DNA of 64,000 nucleotides, taken from positions 1 through 64,000 of the forward strand of contig DLHY01000109.1 in assembly GCA_002483445.1 (NCBI GenBank), written 5' to 3'. The notes under the pieces are model-generated. The model was not told the origin of the DNA, ran no database searches, and saw only the letters and a program-made list of their open reading frames with translations. The stretch is from Blastocatellia bacterium UBA7656. GTDB lineage: Bacteria > Acidobacteriota > Blastocatellia > UBA7656. The position numbers and the translations under genes were made by a program. Below are positions 1 through 8,680 of this stretch, piece by piece (the stretch's first letter is position 1; the number at the start of each line of letters is the position of its first letter).

Positions 1-1455
1 CTCGACTTTATCCAATTAAGAAGCCAGAGCAAGGCAGGAAACCAAATGGTTGAGTACCTCGCTCGGAATTAGCACTGAGTCTGGGTTTTCAGTAGAGTTC
101 TTGAAATTCTCTACTCCCCAGCAATGCTTTCTTACCATTATCATACAATCGCTAAAGGTCGCCTCTTCTTTCTTGTACCAGGCTGTCTGGTTGATCGCCA
201 CTTTTCCTTCCCTTGCAATCTTCACCGCCATCATCGTCACCAGCGTGTACAACCCCAGTATCACTGGCGTCGCTCTCAAGATCGCTTTCTCTGACCATTG
301 TCTCTGTGTCTCCATCCCCAAATGCGCCCGCGCTTCTTCAAAGGTCACTTCCACACTCCACCTCATCACGAACCATTCGATTATCTGCACAGGGCTGGCA
401 TCCAGCTTTGTGCAACAAAATGCTTCGTCTCTGAGTTCTCCTTGAGGGTCTCTCACCAACACATAACGCATCGCCACTGGCTTGCATCCAGAGGTGTGCC
501 AAAGCCCTGTTCTGGAAAACACCTGCACTTTCTTTCTCACTCCCCCGTACCAGCAAACCTCAATCTCTTCCCAAGGCGTATCGCTACGCGCCGCCCACTG
601 GCTGAGTTTTCTCTGGCGCGCTCCCTTCGCGGGTTTGCACCCTCGTTTGCTTTTGGGCTGGGCTGACGGCCAATGATAGAGGTTGGCATCGATCCTCAGT
701 CTGGTCACCAGCGCCAACTTGTGATTGGGTTCGCCTGCGCAGGCCAAGGCCAACTTCACGGCAGCAAATGCCCCGTCTACTACCAGCACCACGACCCGAT
801 CTGGCAACCACCGGCTCACCTTCCTGGCAACTATCATCAGTATGTCTATCGAAGTCTTGTGCTTGCCTTTGGAGTTCTTCTCCTCTCCTCGACAAAGCAC
901 ACTCATAAAGGGCAGCGCCCAGAGACGAGAGGAAAAAGGCAAGCGAACCATCACCATCAGTGAGAGCCACTTCAAGCCGAAACATTTGACGACGTGCTTC
1001 TTTGTAGAACGCAGAGGATCGCGATAGCATCCCTTGCCAGGGATCTTTTTGCCTTGCCGCCGTTCTATCGTGTCATCAGCGCCGATGACGATACTACTAC
1101 TGGCAGGAAGCAAAGCGATGATAAGACCGAGCAGAATCCTGGAGGCCAAAAGCCCACTCCATCGAGTGCGATTGAGAAGGCGATGATAAGTCTGAAAGGT
1201 TTTCTCTTTGGCTTTGCCCAGCACGCGCAGACAGGCAGTGACGGTGCGTTTGCCAGGAGCAAGAATAGCTCCCAGCAGCAGGAGTTTGGCGTGTTCCCAG
1301 GTTGGCTTGGTAAAGAGGGGAGAGAAGGCTATCATCAAGTTCAACAGATCGGCAGGCAGTGTCAGCATACGAAAGACCTCTTGGGAAAGATTTATCTTTC
1401 TCAGCTTACACAGCCTGCTCTTATTTTTTCAAAGATCAAAATGGATAAAGTCGAG
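1..1455 (-). mobile_element. Insertion sequence, about 1.45 kb, at the window edge
   Basis: A single transposase gene lies between inverted ends. The left end reads CTCGACTTTATCCA from base 1. The right end carries the exact reverse complement, TGGATAAAGTCGAG, at 1442-1455. Beyond 14 bp the ends diverge. The left flank lies outside the window, so no target-site duplication can be scored and the left end may extend further. Starting exactly on an IS terminus suggests an assembly break at a repeated element. On the inner side the element abuts a small minus-strand ORF with a good ribosome binding site, which it may have truncated. Confidence 0.8.
16..1368 (-). CDS. DDE transposase (IS4/IS701-like, DDE_5 type)
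   Basis: A 450-residue transposase of the RNase H-like DDE superfamily, which cuts and joins the ends of its own element. Visible blocks match the family: a first acidic block GADDTIERRQGKK near residue 95, a second VVDGAFAAVKLAL, and a C-terminal block WFVMRWSVEVTFEEARAHLG holding the catalytic Glu region. The length is normal and there is no internal stop or frameshift, so it looks intact. The ATG follows a GAGG and begins about 87 bp inside the right terminus. Assignment to the DDE_5/IS701-like group is from recalled sequence similarity. Exact IS family naming would need comparison with reference elements. Confidence 0.85.
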   Translation of the reverse strand: MLTLPADLLNLMIAFSPLFTKPTWEHAKLLLLGAILAPGKRTVTACLRVLGKAKEKTFQTYHRLLNRTRWSGLLASRILLGLIIALLPASSSIVIGADDTIERRQGKKIPGKGCYRDPLRSTKKHVVKCFGLKWLSLMVMVRLPFSSRLWALPFMSVLCRGEEKNSKGKHKTSIDILMIVARKVSRWLPDRVVVLVVDGAFAAVKLALACAGEPNHKLALVTRLRIDANLYHWPSAQPKSKRGCKPAKGARQRKLSQWAARSDTPWEEIEVCWYGGVRKKVQVFSRTGLWHTSGCKPVAMRYVLVRDPQGELRDEAFCCTKLDASPVQIIEWFVMRWSVEVTFEEARAHLGMETQRQWSEKAILRATPVILGLYTLVTMMAVKIAREGKVAINQTAWYKKEEATFSDCMIMVRKHCWGVENFKNSTENPDSVLIPSEVLNHLVSCLALAS

Positions 1456-1500
1456 TGCAAGAGAAGGTATCTCATTAGCTATCTGTTTGATCTTGTCCAT
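1429..1500 (-). pseudogene. Small ORF, probably truncated by the insertion sequence
   Basis: The sequence AAGGAGATCAGAAG immediately precedes an ATG at 1500, an unusually good Shine-Dalgarno for an ORF of only 23 codons. The first 15 codons (MDKIKQIANEIPSLA) lie outside the insertion sequence. The reading frame then enters the IS terminus at 1455 and stops at 1429. The simplest reading is the 5' end of a gene whose remainder was displaced by the insertion. It lies 62 bp downstream of a 41-codon gene on the same strand. The product is not recognised. Confidence 0.4.
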
Positions 1501-1562
1501 CTTCTGATCTCCTTTCTATCATTGCTGGTATTTGCCATCGCTGTTTGGAAGCTGGCTTTAAC

Positions 1563-1688
1563 TCATTTCACACCCTGACACAATTCCTCTATGTGCGCCT
1601 TATAGACAATGATTCCTGCTGACAGAGGTTGATTGGTGTAGCTTTGAGCAGGAACTCCGACTCGTCTTGTGTCTTTCACATTTTTCAT
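1563..1688 (-). CDS. Small 41-residue protein with an FN3-protein-like tail
   Basis: The ATG at 1688 is preceded by GGGAGGAAAGAAG, a strong ribosome binding site; an upstream extension to 1745 would overlap the neighbouring gene and has no such signal. The product has 41 residues. Its C-terminal half (QPLSAGIIVYKAHIEELCQG) resembles segments of the upstream exported protein such as PPPLAQTVNVKKAHVDEL, with the same pattern of Pro/Leu, beta strand, then an amphipathic A-H-x-x-E-L helix. It may be a remnant of, or a small partner to, that protein family. There is no signal peptide. Function unknown. Confidence 0.45.
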   Translation of the reverse strand: MKNVKDTRRVGVPAQSYTNQPLSAGIIVYKAHIEELCQGVK

Positions 1689-1707
1689 CTTCTTTCCTCC
1701 CAAAACC

Positions 1708-2553
1708 CTAATTACCCACAACCTCCGTGAGATATCCTTTTGCAAGCCTCCTCAACTGCAAAAAATGCTCTGCCTCGACAACACTGATCTGTTGAGTGAT
1801 CGTGGCGTATGTCGGTGCTGGCAGCGATAAGGTTGTCGCTGCCTCGTTGAGTTTGTTTCGGAGTTCATCCACATGTGCTTTCTTGACATTGACCGTCTGA
1901 GCCAGCGGCGGCGGATCAGTCCAGGAGTTGAAGGCCGCATAGCCAGCCGCTTGCCTGATGAAATTGACTGCCTGTCGCAGTTGAGTCAGATGCACTTCTC
2001 TTATCGTGGCCCCTTGCAGTGAAGGATCGTCGAAAGTCATCGCTGCAGCCAGATCGATATTACTTGGCTGAGATAGCTGGTTATTTTGATCCACAGCGCG
2101 GACTCGATAGATGTAGGCAGCACTGCTGGCAACAGTGTCGTCAAAAAGAGTCTGTGTAATAGTGGATGAGACGATTGTAAAGCCGTTGTTGGCGGCGGCA
2201 AAGTTGAGGCTTCTTTCAAGTTGATAGCGTGCTGCGCCGGAAGAAGGAGACCATGTGATCCTGATAATAGTGTTTGATTGAGTCGTTGCGCGAAGGGAGC
2301 CGGGCGGCAGGATCGTGGTCGAAACATCTTCCTCCGTCGCTATGAGCCTTCCGCCCGCGTAGATATACTCCTTCGCCAGCGAAGGCTGCTGAGGCTGCGG
2401 CTCGGCGCTTCTCGATTTGATCACAGACCAGCTTGCTGCCGTGACTCCTGCGGCAATTAGCGCGAGCATAACAAGTATGGTCGCAATTTTTCTCCGCGAT
2501 CCTTTCGCCGAGGCTGCAAGCTTGCTTCGTTTGCCGGATTTTCTCTTTGACAT
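1708..2553 (-). CDS. Membrane-anchored FN3-type protein with Rhs-like tag
   Basis: A 281-residue protein starting at ATG 2553, chosen because GAGGAACTGTG precedes it; an in-frame ATG at 2625 has no ribosome binding site. A Lys/Arg-rich N-terminus leads into one hydrophobic segment (KIATILVMLALIAAGVTAA), so the rest is probably extracytoplasmic. Just after it comes KEYIYAGGRLIATEE, which resembles the YIYLGGKLIA motif at the end of Rhs repeat regions. A fibronectin-III-like beta domain follows (SLRATTQSNTIIRITWSPS to YRVRAVDQNNQLSQPSN), then helical repeats of the HLTQLRQAV / HVDELRNKL / HFLQLRRLA type. Function unknown; a surface or adhesion role is inference. Confidence 0.7.
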   Translation of the reverse strand: MSKRKSGKRSKLAASAKGSRRKIATILVMLALIAAGVTAASWSVIKSRSAEPQPQQPSLAKEYIYAGGRLIATEEDVSTTILPPGSLRATTQSNTIIRITWSPSSGAARYQLERSLNFAAANNGFTIVSSTITQTLFDDTVASSAAYIYRVRAVDQNNQLSQPSNIDLAAAMTFDDPSLQGATIREVHLTQLRQAVNFIRQAAGYAAFNSWTDPPPLAQTVNVKKAHVDELRNKLNEAATTLSLPAPTYATITQQISVVEAEHFLQLRRLAKGYLTEVVGN

Positions 2554-2625
2554 CACAGTTCCTCTATGCGGTTCACTGCGGGCGACATCTCCCGCTCGAT
2601 GAGACACGGATACCTTTTCAGGCAT

Positions 2626-3401
2626 AAGCTGATTGTGAGTCGGTCAGTCTTGACGGCGCATTACCCCGAACCGTTAGCACGGCGATCGGGTCGGGATTAG
2701 ATACGTTCGCAGTGGGAGAAATTTCTACTCAGAGGCTCCTGGTTGAAATTCGAAAAAAGCTCTCAGTCCCAACTGCGTTTTATGCACGGGTTTGGAAACG
2801 TGGCTCAGAATACGCAAGTCAGATTTATATGTCAAGAAGTTTTTTTGTAATTTTCAGCTTACAGGCTGGGGGTAGGTAGCTCTACACTTAATCGCGGAGC
2901 TTGATGTAACGTCGTCAAGTCGAACGTCTTTTCAATAAGTTAAGATCGCGCCTCTGTCAGTCTTATCAACAGCCGTGCTGACAGCCCTGACGTAGAATCA
3001 ACAACTTGCAGTCTGTTCACCTACGACCACGATTAAATGTGGAGCTAACGGGGGGTATGGCACAGACACTTATAGCGGTATACAGATGCATGAACAGGTT
3101 GAATACATCAGGATCGCGACCTTCTCATTAACACCGCGATTGATCACGGTGAAAAAGCGAGAGACCTCGACCTGAAACTGTTTTAACAGTTTTTCTGTCC
3201 GCGCAGATAATATCTACGCGCTTGGCGACCAGCCGACGAATTAAAGATCGGCGGAGGGAAACTGTTAAAACAGTTCTCTGTCCTTCGCGCGTTGTCTACA
3301 CCGCGATCAATCGCGGTGTTAATGAGAGAGTTTCCTGTTCACTTATCTGATTGCCGCTATAACAAGTCGGTTTTTTACTATTCGGCGCGCGAATCAACCA
3401 T
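2626..3401. other. 776-bp gene-free region
   Basis: I find no convincing coding region here. It separates two minus-strand transcription units. The left part is AT-richer and unassigned, and probably holds the promoter of the FN3-type protein gene. The right part contains the large nested-hairpin repeat at 3123-3327, whose right edge is about 75 bp from the stop of the response regulator gene. Confidence 0.6.
3123..3327. repeat. Nested four-hairpin repeat, copy A
   Basis: Outer arms at 3123-3151 and 3299-3327 are reverse complements over 29 nt with one mismatch and begin TCTCATTAACACC. Each arm is itself a hairpin: CACCGCGAT-TG-ATCACGGTG on the left and CACCGCGAT-CA-ATCGCGGTG on the right. 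Inside are two more hairpins, AACTGTT-TT-AACAGTT and AACTGTT-AA-AACAGTT. A copy with the same ends and layout but different stem sequences lies at 13095-13239. Conserved architecture with changed stems points to selection on folding. Confidence 0.85.
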
Positions 3402-4082
3402 TCATCCGACGAACTTGTACCCCGCTCTATGCACTGTGACTATGTGGTGAGGATTTCCCGGATCGTCTTCTATCTTCTGACGAAGTTTTGCGATGTGAGT
3501 ATCCACAGTTCGAGTGAGCGGAAAACTGTCGTAGCCCCAGACAGCATCGAGCAACTGATCGCGTGTGATGACTTCGCCCTGATGCTCTATGAAATACTTC
3601 AAAAGCTTGTACTCGCGCGGCGATAACTCTATTTCTTCTCCATCCCTGCTCGCCTCGCACTTCTTGAAATCCAGCATCAGGTCGCCAAGCTGATAAATCT
3701 CTATCTTCTCAACTTTCCTCGTCGCCCTTCTCAGCACCGCTTCCACTCGCGCAGCAAGCTCCATGAAGCTGAAAGGCTTGGTCACGTAATCGTCCGCGCC
3801 GAGTTTGAGTCCTAACACTTTATCGATCTCCTGCCCGCGCGCCGTCAGCAGTATGATCGGAATGTCGTTGCCTTCTGCGCGAAGCTGCTTGCAGACGTCG
3901 AGACCGCTCACGCGCGGGAGCATCACATCCAGCACTATCAGATCGACCTCTTTTTGCGAGGCCATCTCAAGCCCGCTCGCTCCGTCGCGCGCCACCGCGA
4001 CAGAGTAGCCCTCGTATTCGAATCCGTCGCGCAGCGCGACAGCCATAGCCTGATCGTCTTCTACTATCAAAACTTTCGCCAT
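3402..4082 (-). CDS. OmpR/PhoB-family response regulator
   Basis: A 226-residue two-component DNA-binding regulator. The receiver domain spans about residues 3-115, with acidic pocket E8/D9/D10, phosphoacceptor D52 in LIVLDVMLP, switch T80 and conserved K102 in YVTKPF. The C-terminal winged helix (about 130-226) shows the OmpR-type LSPREYKLLKYFIEHQGEV and the recognition-helix region RTVDTHIAKLRQKIEDDP. GAGGAGG precedes the ATG. The partner histidine kinase gene is encoded upstream on the same strand, 164 bp away, with facing heptad repeats in the gap. The regulon cannot be read from sequence. Confidence 0.95.
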   Translation of the reverse strand: MAKVLIVEDDQAMAVALRDGFEYEGYSVAVARDGASGLEMASQKEVDLIVLDVMLPRVSGLDVCKQLRAEGNDIPIILLTARGQEIDKVLGLKLGADDYVTKPFSFMELAARVEAVLRRATRKVEKIEIYQLGDLMLDFKKCEASRDGEEIELSPREYKLLKYFIEHQGEVITRDQLLDAVWGYDSFPLTRTVDTHIAKLRQKIEDDPGNPHHIVTVHRAGYKFVG

Positions 4083-4102
4083 CAGGTTTCCTCCTCGTAA
4101 GA

Positions 4103-4245
4103 CAGTTTTCAGTTTTCAGTTTTCAGTCGCTTTATTCTGACCTCAGATTTCTTATTTCCGGCTTCTGTTTTCAGAGGAATTTTTCATCATCCTGATCAAT
4201 TCGTCCGGAAACAACTGAAAACTGAAAACTGAAAACTGAAAACTG
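4103..4245. repeat. Facing heptad arrays (CAGTTTT / CTGAAAA)
   Basis: Tandem CAGTTTT units occupy 4103-4126 and tandem CTGAAAA units, the reverse complement, occupy 4215-4245. They face each other across about 88 bp in the gap between the histidine kinase and response regulator genes. RNA from this gap could form a long hairpin within the dicistronic message. The arrangement recurs elsewhere in the window with different 7-bp words. Confidence 0.8.
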
Positions 4246-4246
4246 C

Positions 4247-5938
4247 TCATACTCCGACCGGCACTTCTGTCGTCTTCTTCTCCGAAGGCGGCGCTTCTGT
4301 CGCCGGGATATGCTCGGCCAAAAGGTAAATCGTGAAGGTGCTGCCCGCGCCGGGCTTGCTGTTGAGAGTCAACAGCCCGCGATGAGCGTCAACTATGTGC
4401 TTGACTATCGAAAGCCCAAGTCCGCTTCCCTTCACGTCATGCACAAGGCCGGTGCTGACGCGATAAAACTTCTCGAAAATTTTATCTCTCTCCTCGCGCG
4501 AAATTCCTATGCCGTGATCGGTAACAGCTATCGTTATATACTCGTCGCGCTTGGCCAGCCTGACTGTGATTTCGCGGCTGTCGCCTGAGTATTTCACCGC
4601 GTTATCGAGCAGATTCAAAAATGCCCGCGATATGGCGTCCGTGTCGATTATCGCCGGGGGCAGCGGTCTCGCGGGGCCTTCCAGGATTATGTTGAAGCCC
4701 TGCTGAGTGAGTTGCACTTCGAAGGTCTTGAGCGCGTCCAGAATGACTTCCTTCACATCGGCTCTTTCAAGCTGATAGGTCTTACGGCCCGATTCTATGC
4801 GCGAAAAATCCAGAATATTATTGATGAGTTGCGTGAGCCTCCGGCTTTCAGTTTCTATGTACTCGCCGTACTCGCGGATTTTTTCAGGCTCCCGGACTCG
4901 CCCCAGCCGAAGGAATTCCGCAAACACGCGGATCGAAGCCAGCGGCGTGCGAAGTTCGTGAGAAACATTCGATACGAAATCTGATTTCATCTGCGAGAGC
5001 TTCATTTCGCGCGATGCCGCGCGCAGCGCCATAGCGATTCCTCCCACGAGAAGCAAAGTCATCAAGAGCGTAAGCGACAGGTTGAAGGTGAAGGCCCGAC
5101 GCGCCCATTGATCTTCGGTCATCCGCCGCATACGTATGCCGAGCCGCCAGTCCTTGAACAGAAACGGGAATGCGCCTCCAACTTCGTAAGGCTGCCCTTC
5201 GAAAGGCTGGCTCGCCATCACCAGTCGCTCGCCGCCATCGAGCGCCGTCACGATCACGTCCCGGTATTCGTCGGGAAAAAATTTCTGCACGGACTGCTCG
5301 ATTGCCGACGGGAGAACAGTGTTTTTGAAATAAGCCTCATCGATTACCATCCCCGCCACTCCGACCACCTGCTTCGAGCCTTCATCGATTATCGGTTTGA
5401 CGATGACTCGATTATTGGGATCGAATTCGTGAACCGTCAGCGAAGGCGATTCCGGCGCGGTGTTGGTCATCCGATGAGCGAGCCACGGCGCGCAGGCCGC
5501 GTGCGCCGCGCTCCATTCAGGCGAGTCCACATCGTTTTCCAGCGAGTTGCTTTGCGGGTCGTAGAAATAAATGATGGCATAATAGCGATCTTCGGCTTCG
5601 GTGGTAGCCGCCACGAAGAGTCGCTTTGCCGCATCGGTGCGGCTCTGTTTGAAATGATCCACTATGATGTCGGATTGAACTATTCGCGGCTTGTATTGAT
5701 CGAAAGCGCGGGGAGGAACGTTGAGGGTCTGGTCAGCGGCGGCGCGATAAAATTCGTAGGTGTCGCGGGCGACCATCACCAGGTACTTGCGCATGTACTC
5801 GCGGCGGGCGACCGGCATGGTGCGCTCCAACTCGACCAGCGACCGATATTGCATCGCCAGAATGATGAGCAGCGGAACGATCACCGCTATCAATCCGACT
5901 CGTAGAAAATGACGCTTGAGAATCCCCCTCAGCTTCAA
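4247..5938 (-). CDS. Membrane sensor histidine kinase
   Basis: A 563-residue kinase, likely partner of the adjacent OmpR-type regulator. Two membrane segments (about 12-30 and 286-306) bracket an extracytoplasmic sensing region of about 250 residues. The HisKA domain contains FVSNVSHELRTPLAS with phospho-acceptor H327. The ATPase domain carries the N box NLLDNAVKYS, G1 DHGIGIS and G2 GSGLGLSIVKHIVDAH. There is no HAMP match I can name. The start is TTG at 5938, supported by GAGGAA six bases upstream and by the signal-anchor that follows directly. The ligand is unknown. It would autophosphorylate at the membrane and pass phosphate to D52 of the regulator. Confidence 0.94.
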   Translation of the reverse strand: MKLRGILKRHFLRVGLIAVIVPLLIILAMQYRSLVELERTMPVARREYMRKYLVMVARDTYEFYRAAADQTLNVPPRAFDQYKPRIVQSDIIVDHFKQSRTDAAKRLFVAATTEAEDRYYAIIYFYDPQSNSLENDVDSPEWSAAHAACAPWLAHRMTNTAPESPSLTVHEFDPNNRVIVKPIIDEGSKQVVGVAGMVIDEAYFKNTVLPSAIEQSVQKFFPDEYRDVIVTALDGGERLVMASQPFEGQPYEVGGAFPFLFKDWRLGIRMRRMTEDQWARRAFTFNLSLTLLMTLLLVGGIAMALRAASREMKLSQMKSDFVSNVSHELRTPLASIRVFAEFLRLGRVREPEKIREYGEYIETESRRLTQLINNILDFSRIESGRKTYQLERADVKEVILDALKTFEVQLTQQGFNIILEGPARPLPPAIIDTDAISRAFLNLLDNAVKYSGDSREITVRLAKRDEYITIAVTDHGIGISREERDKIFEKFYRVSTGLVHDVKGSGLGLSIVKHIVDAHRGLLTLNSKPGAGSTFTIYLLAEHIPATEAPPSEKKTTEVPVGV

Positions 5939-6243
5939 TACTCTTTCCTCTTTTTCAACTCTCCACTATACAACATACTTCAACGATCAGTGCGCTATAG
6001 TTGACCGCCTTTTTACAAATTATTCACACTTTTAACCGCTTTTTACAACGCCGGGGCTGATGAGGGAAGATCAAGGCTAAAAGGCTCGCGAAGGGACGCG
6101 AAGAACGAGGCTGCGCTGCAAGGCAAAATGAAAAAGGCAAAAACAACTTCTCGCTTTATTCGCAAAACTCCCTGCTCAAAAAACAAGAGTAGTAACCTCT
6201 CCTATCGCTACCAACTCTGCTTTCACTTTTACCTTTTGCCTTT
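5939..6243. other. 305-bp intergenic region with facing heptad arrays
   Basis: No gene is seen. Tandem AAGGCAA-like 7-mers at 6120-6143 face their complement (TTTTACC/TTTTGCC words) at 6220-6245, the latter running into the last codons of the S9 peptidase gene. A hairpin formed here could act as the terminator of that gene. The part nearest 5939-6010 is AT-rich and probably carries the promoter of the histidine kinase operon. Confidence 0.6.
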
Positions 6244-8511
6244 TTATCGCTGCGGCACGTCTGACTTCTGCTCCTCGGCTTTCTTCTTCAAGTCGCCTTT
6301 CAAATGATCGTCGTACCACGCAACGATCCGCCGATGATAATCCTTCACCTCTTCGACTGTCGTCGTCGGCATTCCATGTCCGCCGTTCGTGTAGCTGACC
6401 CACTCGACTTTTCTGCCCAACCGACGAAGCGCGTAATACATCTCCATCGCCTGACGCGCAGGTACGTTATGATCCTGCTCGCCGGTCATCAGTAGCAGAG
6501 GCGTTTTGATCCGGTCGGCAAACATTATGGCCGAATGCTGAATGTATTTTTGAGGCTGCTGCCACAAAGTCGCCCCCAATCGATCCTGACTTTTTTCCGG
6601 CGCGTGAATGTTGCGAACTCCGAGGCGGGGAGAGTCGGTGTAGAAGCTCATCATATCGACCTTGCCCGAAATATTTATCGCCGCCTTGAAGCGCGCGGTC
6701 TGGGTGATGAGCAGATTCGTGGCATATCCTCCATAGCTCGTTCCCTGAACGCCTAACCTCTCGGCGTCGGCCACGCCCATCTCGATCAGCTTGTTTGCAG
6801 CAGCAGTTACGCCCTTTGCCCACGCTTCGCCCGGAAATCCTGTTTCGAAATTGACTGAAGGCTGCATCACCGCATAGCCATTCGAGGTCAGCACGTTGAC
6901 GGTGCTGTTGAAGTTATCGTCAAAGAACTGCTCGTAGATGATGAACACCGTCGGATATTTTTTGCCCGCTTCGTAATCCGCAGGATAATAAAGCACTCCG
7001 TAAGACCGGGTTCCGTCGGCGTCGAGATAAGAGACAAGCTCCGTTCGACTGAGCTTCTTCTGCTTCAATTGAGGATTGGCTTCTGTGAGTCTGCGGACGT
7101 TGGTGAAACCGGCGTCGGCGAAATAAAGATCGGCGGGGCGATTGCCTTCTGCTGCCGCAAAGACCCAGGCGCGCCCGTCTTTCGAGAGCCTGAATCCCGA
7201 ATACAGCCGCGAGTCTCTGAAGAGGTCTTCGAGCTTTTTAGTCTTCGTGTTGTAGCGCGAAAGCCCACGCTCCCATTTCGTCCGCGAAGAGTATGAGAGA
7301 TAAATGCCATCGTCGCTCCATTCCGAAACCTGATAGCGCGGCGATTCCTTGTCTTCTTCAGGCATCTTGAGGAAAAGCTCGCGCGCTGCGGTCGCCGTAT
7401 CGATGAGCCAGAGTCCTTCTTTATTAGAAGCGACGAGTTGATCGCCTGTGGGGCTTAGTCGAACCGTGTTGAATCGCTCTTTTTGTTTCTCTTTATCCGC
7501 CTCGGCTGGTTTATCTGAGGCTTCAGCTTTTTCCTTCTCTTCTTTTTTGCCCGTTATCTGTCGAGGCTCACGGTCATCAATCGAAGCGAAAAAGATGTTG
7601 CCGTCTTTCGAATAGGCATAGCGCCGACCATCCTTCGACCAGATAAGGTTTATGCCTTTGGTGGATTTAAGAATGATTCGCGCTTCGCCGCCCGCCGAAG
7701 GAAGGATGCGCACCTGATTCTCCGAGCCGAATATCACATCGTAGTCGGTCTTTTTCGTTATGTCTTCGAAAAAGGAGATGAACGAACCGTCTTCAGCAGG
7801 ATTGTATGAATTGATTTTCGTCTCAGGGAGGACTTCGCGCGACTGAGCGGTTTTGAGATCGTAAGAGACTAGCGAGCGAAGCGCGCTCATTCTTCTCAGT
7901 TCGTCCCAGGCGAGGAAAGGCTCGCGGCTCGAATGCGCGACTACGGGGCCGCGGGTTTCATAGGCGAATTTTTCTTTCGCCTTCGCGCGCCACTCTTCCG
8001 TTCTGAGAGCGAGCAGAATACGCGCGCCATCCGATGACCATTCGAGGTCGGAGTTTTCGGCTGCGTAGCGGCCGGCAGGCAAATTTATCGAAGTGAATTT
8101 GTTCGCTGCTCTTTCCCATATCACAGGTTCGTATCGGTCGCCTCGGAGGAGAAAGAAAGCTAATCTCTCGCCATCGGGCGACCAGCGCAGCGAGCGCGCC
8201 TGACGTTTGTCGGCAAAGAGCTTTTGCGCTTTTGCAGATTGAGTATCGATGATCCAGATTTCTGCAAGCTGCGGCGCGATATAGGTCGGATCGCCGAAGC
8301 GATAATTATCGATTCCGATGCGGTCGCGCAGCGTCGAAGACTGAGCGGCGAGCCAACGGCCATCGCTGCTCAGATCACCGATGTTGACATTCACCACGTC
8401 GAGCATATCCTCGACGGTGAAGGCTCCGGCATCGATTCCTTTTGCCGGTACAGTCAAGAGAGCGAGAGCGAGCGCAAAAAATGCGCAGAGGACTTTGGAT
8501 GCGTAACGCAT
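6244..8511 (-). CDS. Secreted S9-family prolyl oligopeptidase / acylaminoacyl peptidase
   Basis: A serine peptidase of the prolyl-oligopeptidase type, 755 residues from ATG 8511; AGGAG lies about 10 bp upstream, unlike the ATG nine codons earlier. A Sec signal peptide (KVLCAFFALALALLTVPAKG) indicates export. The N-terminal two-thirds is a beta-propeller with recurring W-S-x-D-G motifs (RWSPDGERLAF, WSSDGARILLAL, WSKDGRRYAYSKDG). The C-terminal alpha/beta-hydrolase domain has nucleophile Ser in GTSYGGYATN, acidic residue in TGEQDHNVPA and His in NGGHGMP. It probably degrades or processes short peptides in the periplasm. It appears to be transcribed alone. A Lys/Glu-rich low-complexity insert (GKKEEKEKAEASDKPAEADK) separates propeller blades. 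Confidence 0.92.
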   Translation of the reverse strand: MRYASKVLCAFFALALALLTVPAKGIDAGAFTVEDMLDVVNVNIGDLSSDGRWLAAQSSTLRDRIGIDNYRFGDPTYIAPQLAEIWIIDTQSAKAQKLFADKRQARSLRWSPDGERLAFFLLRGDRYEPVIWERAANKFTSINLPAGRYAAENSDLEWSSDGARILLALRTEEWRAKAKEKFAYETRGPVVAHSSREPFLAWDELRRMSALRSLVSYDLKTAQSREVLPETKINSYNPAEDGSFISFFEDITKKTDYDVIFGSENQVRILPSAGGEARIILKSTKGINLIWSKDGRRYAYSKDGNIFFASIDDREPRQITGKKEEKEKAEASDKPAEADKEKQKERFNTVRLSPTGDQLVASNKEGLWLIDTATAARELFLKMPEEDKESPRYQVSEWSDDGIYLSYSSRTKWERGLSRYNTKTKKLEDLFRDSRLYSGFRLSKDGRAWVFAAAEGNRPADLYFADAGFTNVRRLTEANPQLKQKKLSRTELVSYLDADGTRSYGVLYYPADYEAGKKYPTVFIIYEQFFDDNFNSTVNVLTSNGYAVMQPSVNFETGFPGEAWAKGVTAAANKLIEMGVADAERLGVQGTSYGGYATNLLITQTARFKAAINISGKVDMMSFYTDSPRLGVRNIHAPEKSQDRLGATLWQQPQKYIQHSAIMFADRIKTPLLLMTGEQDHNVPARQAMEMYYALRRLGRKVEWVSYTNGGHGMPTTTVEEVKDYHRRIVAWYDDHLKGDLKKKAEEQKSDVPQR

Positions 8512-8680
8512 AGTCGATTCTCTCCTGCGGGGATTCATTCCACTGGTTCAGAAGAGCCAATCTACTACCGGCAGGATGGCGAGTCAAACATCCTCGCATC
8601 TCTTTGCGATCTGTTGTCGTCAGCCAGAGCGAATGGCTCCGGTGAAAAAGGCGAAGACGAGTTGGGAGGATGAAAGCCGC

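Noticed and set aside
2626..3401. tRNA or small RNA gene in the large gene-free stretch
   Set aside because: No cloverleaf with a GGTTCRA-type T-arm was found; the visible structure is the nested hairpin repeat.
5108..5905. Long plus-strand open frame (265 codons) opposite the histidine kinase gene
   Set aside because: Shadow of the minus-strand histidine kinase; the protein is Arg/His-rich without recognisable motifs or a ribosome binding site.
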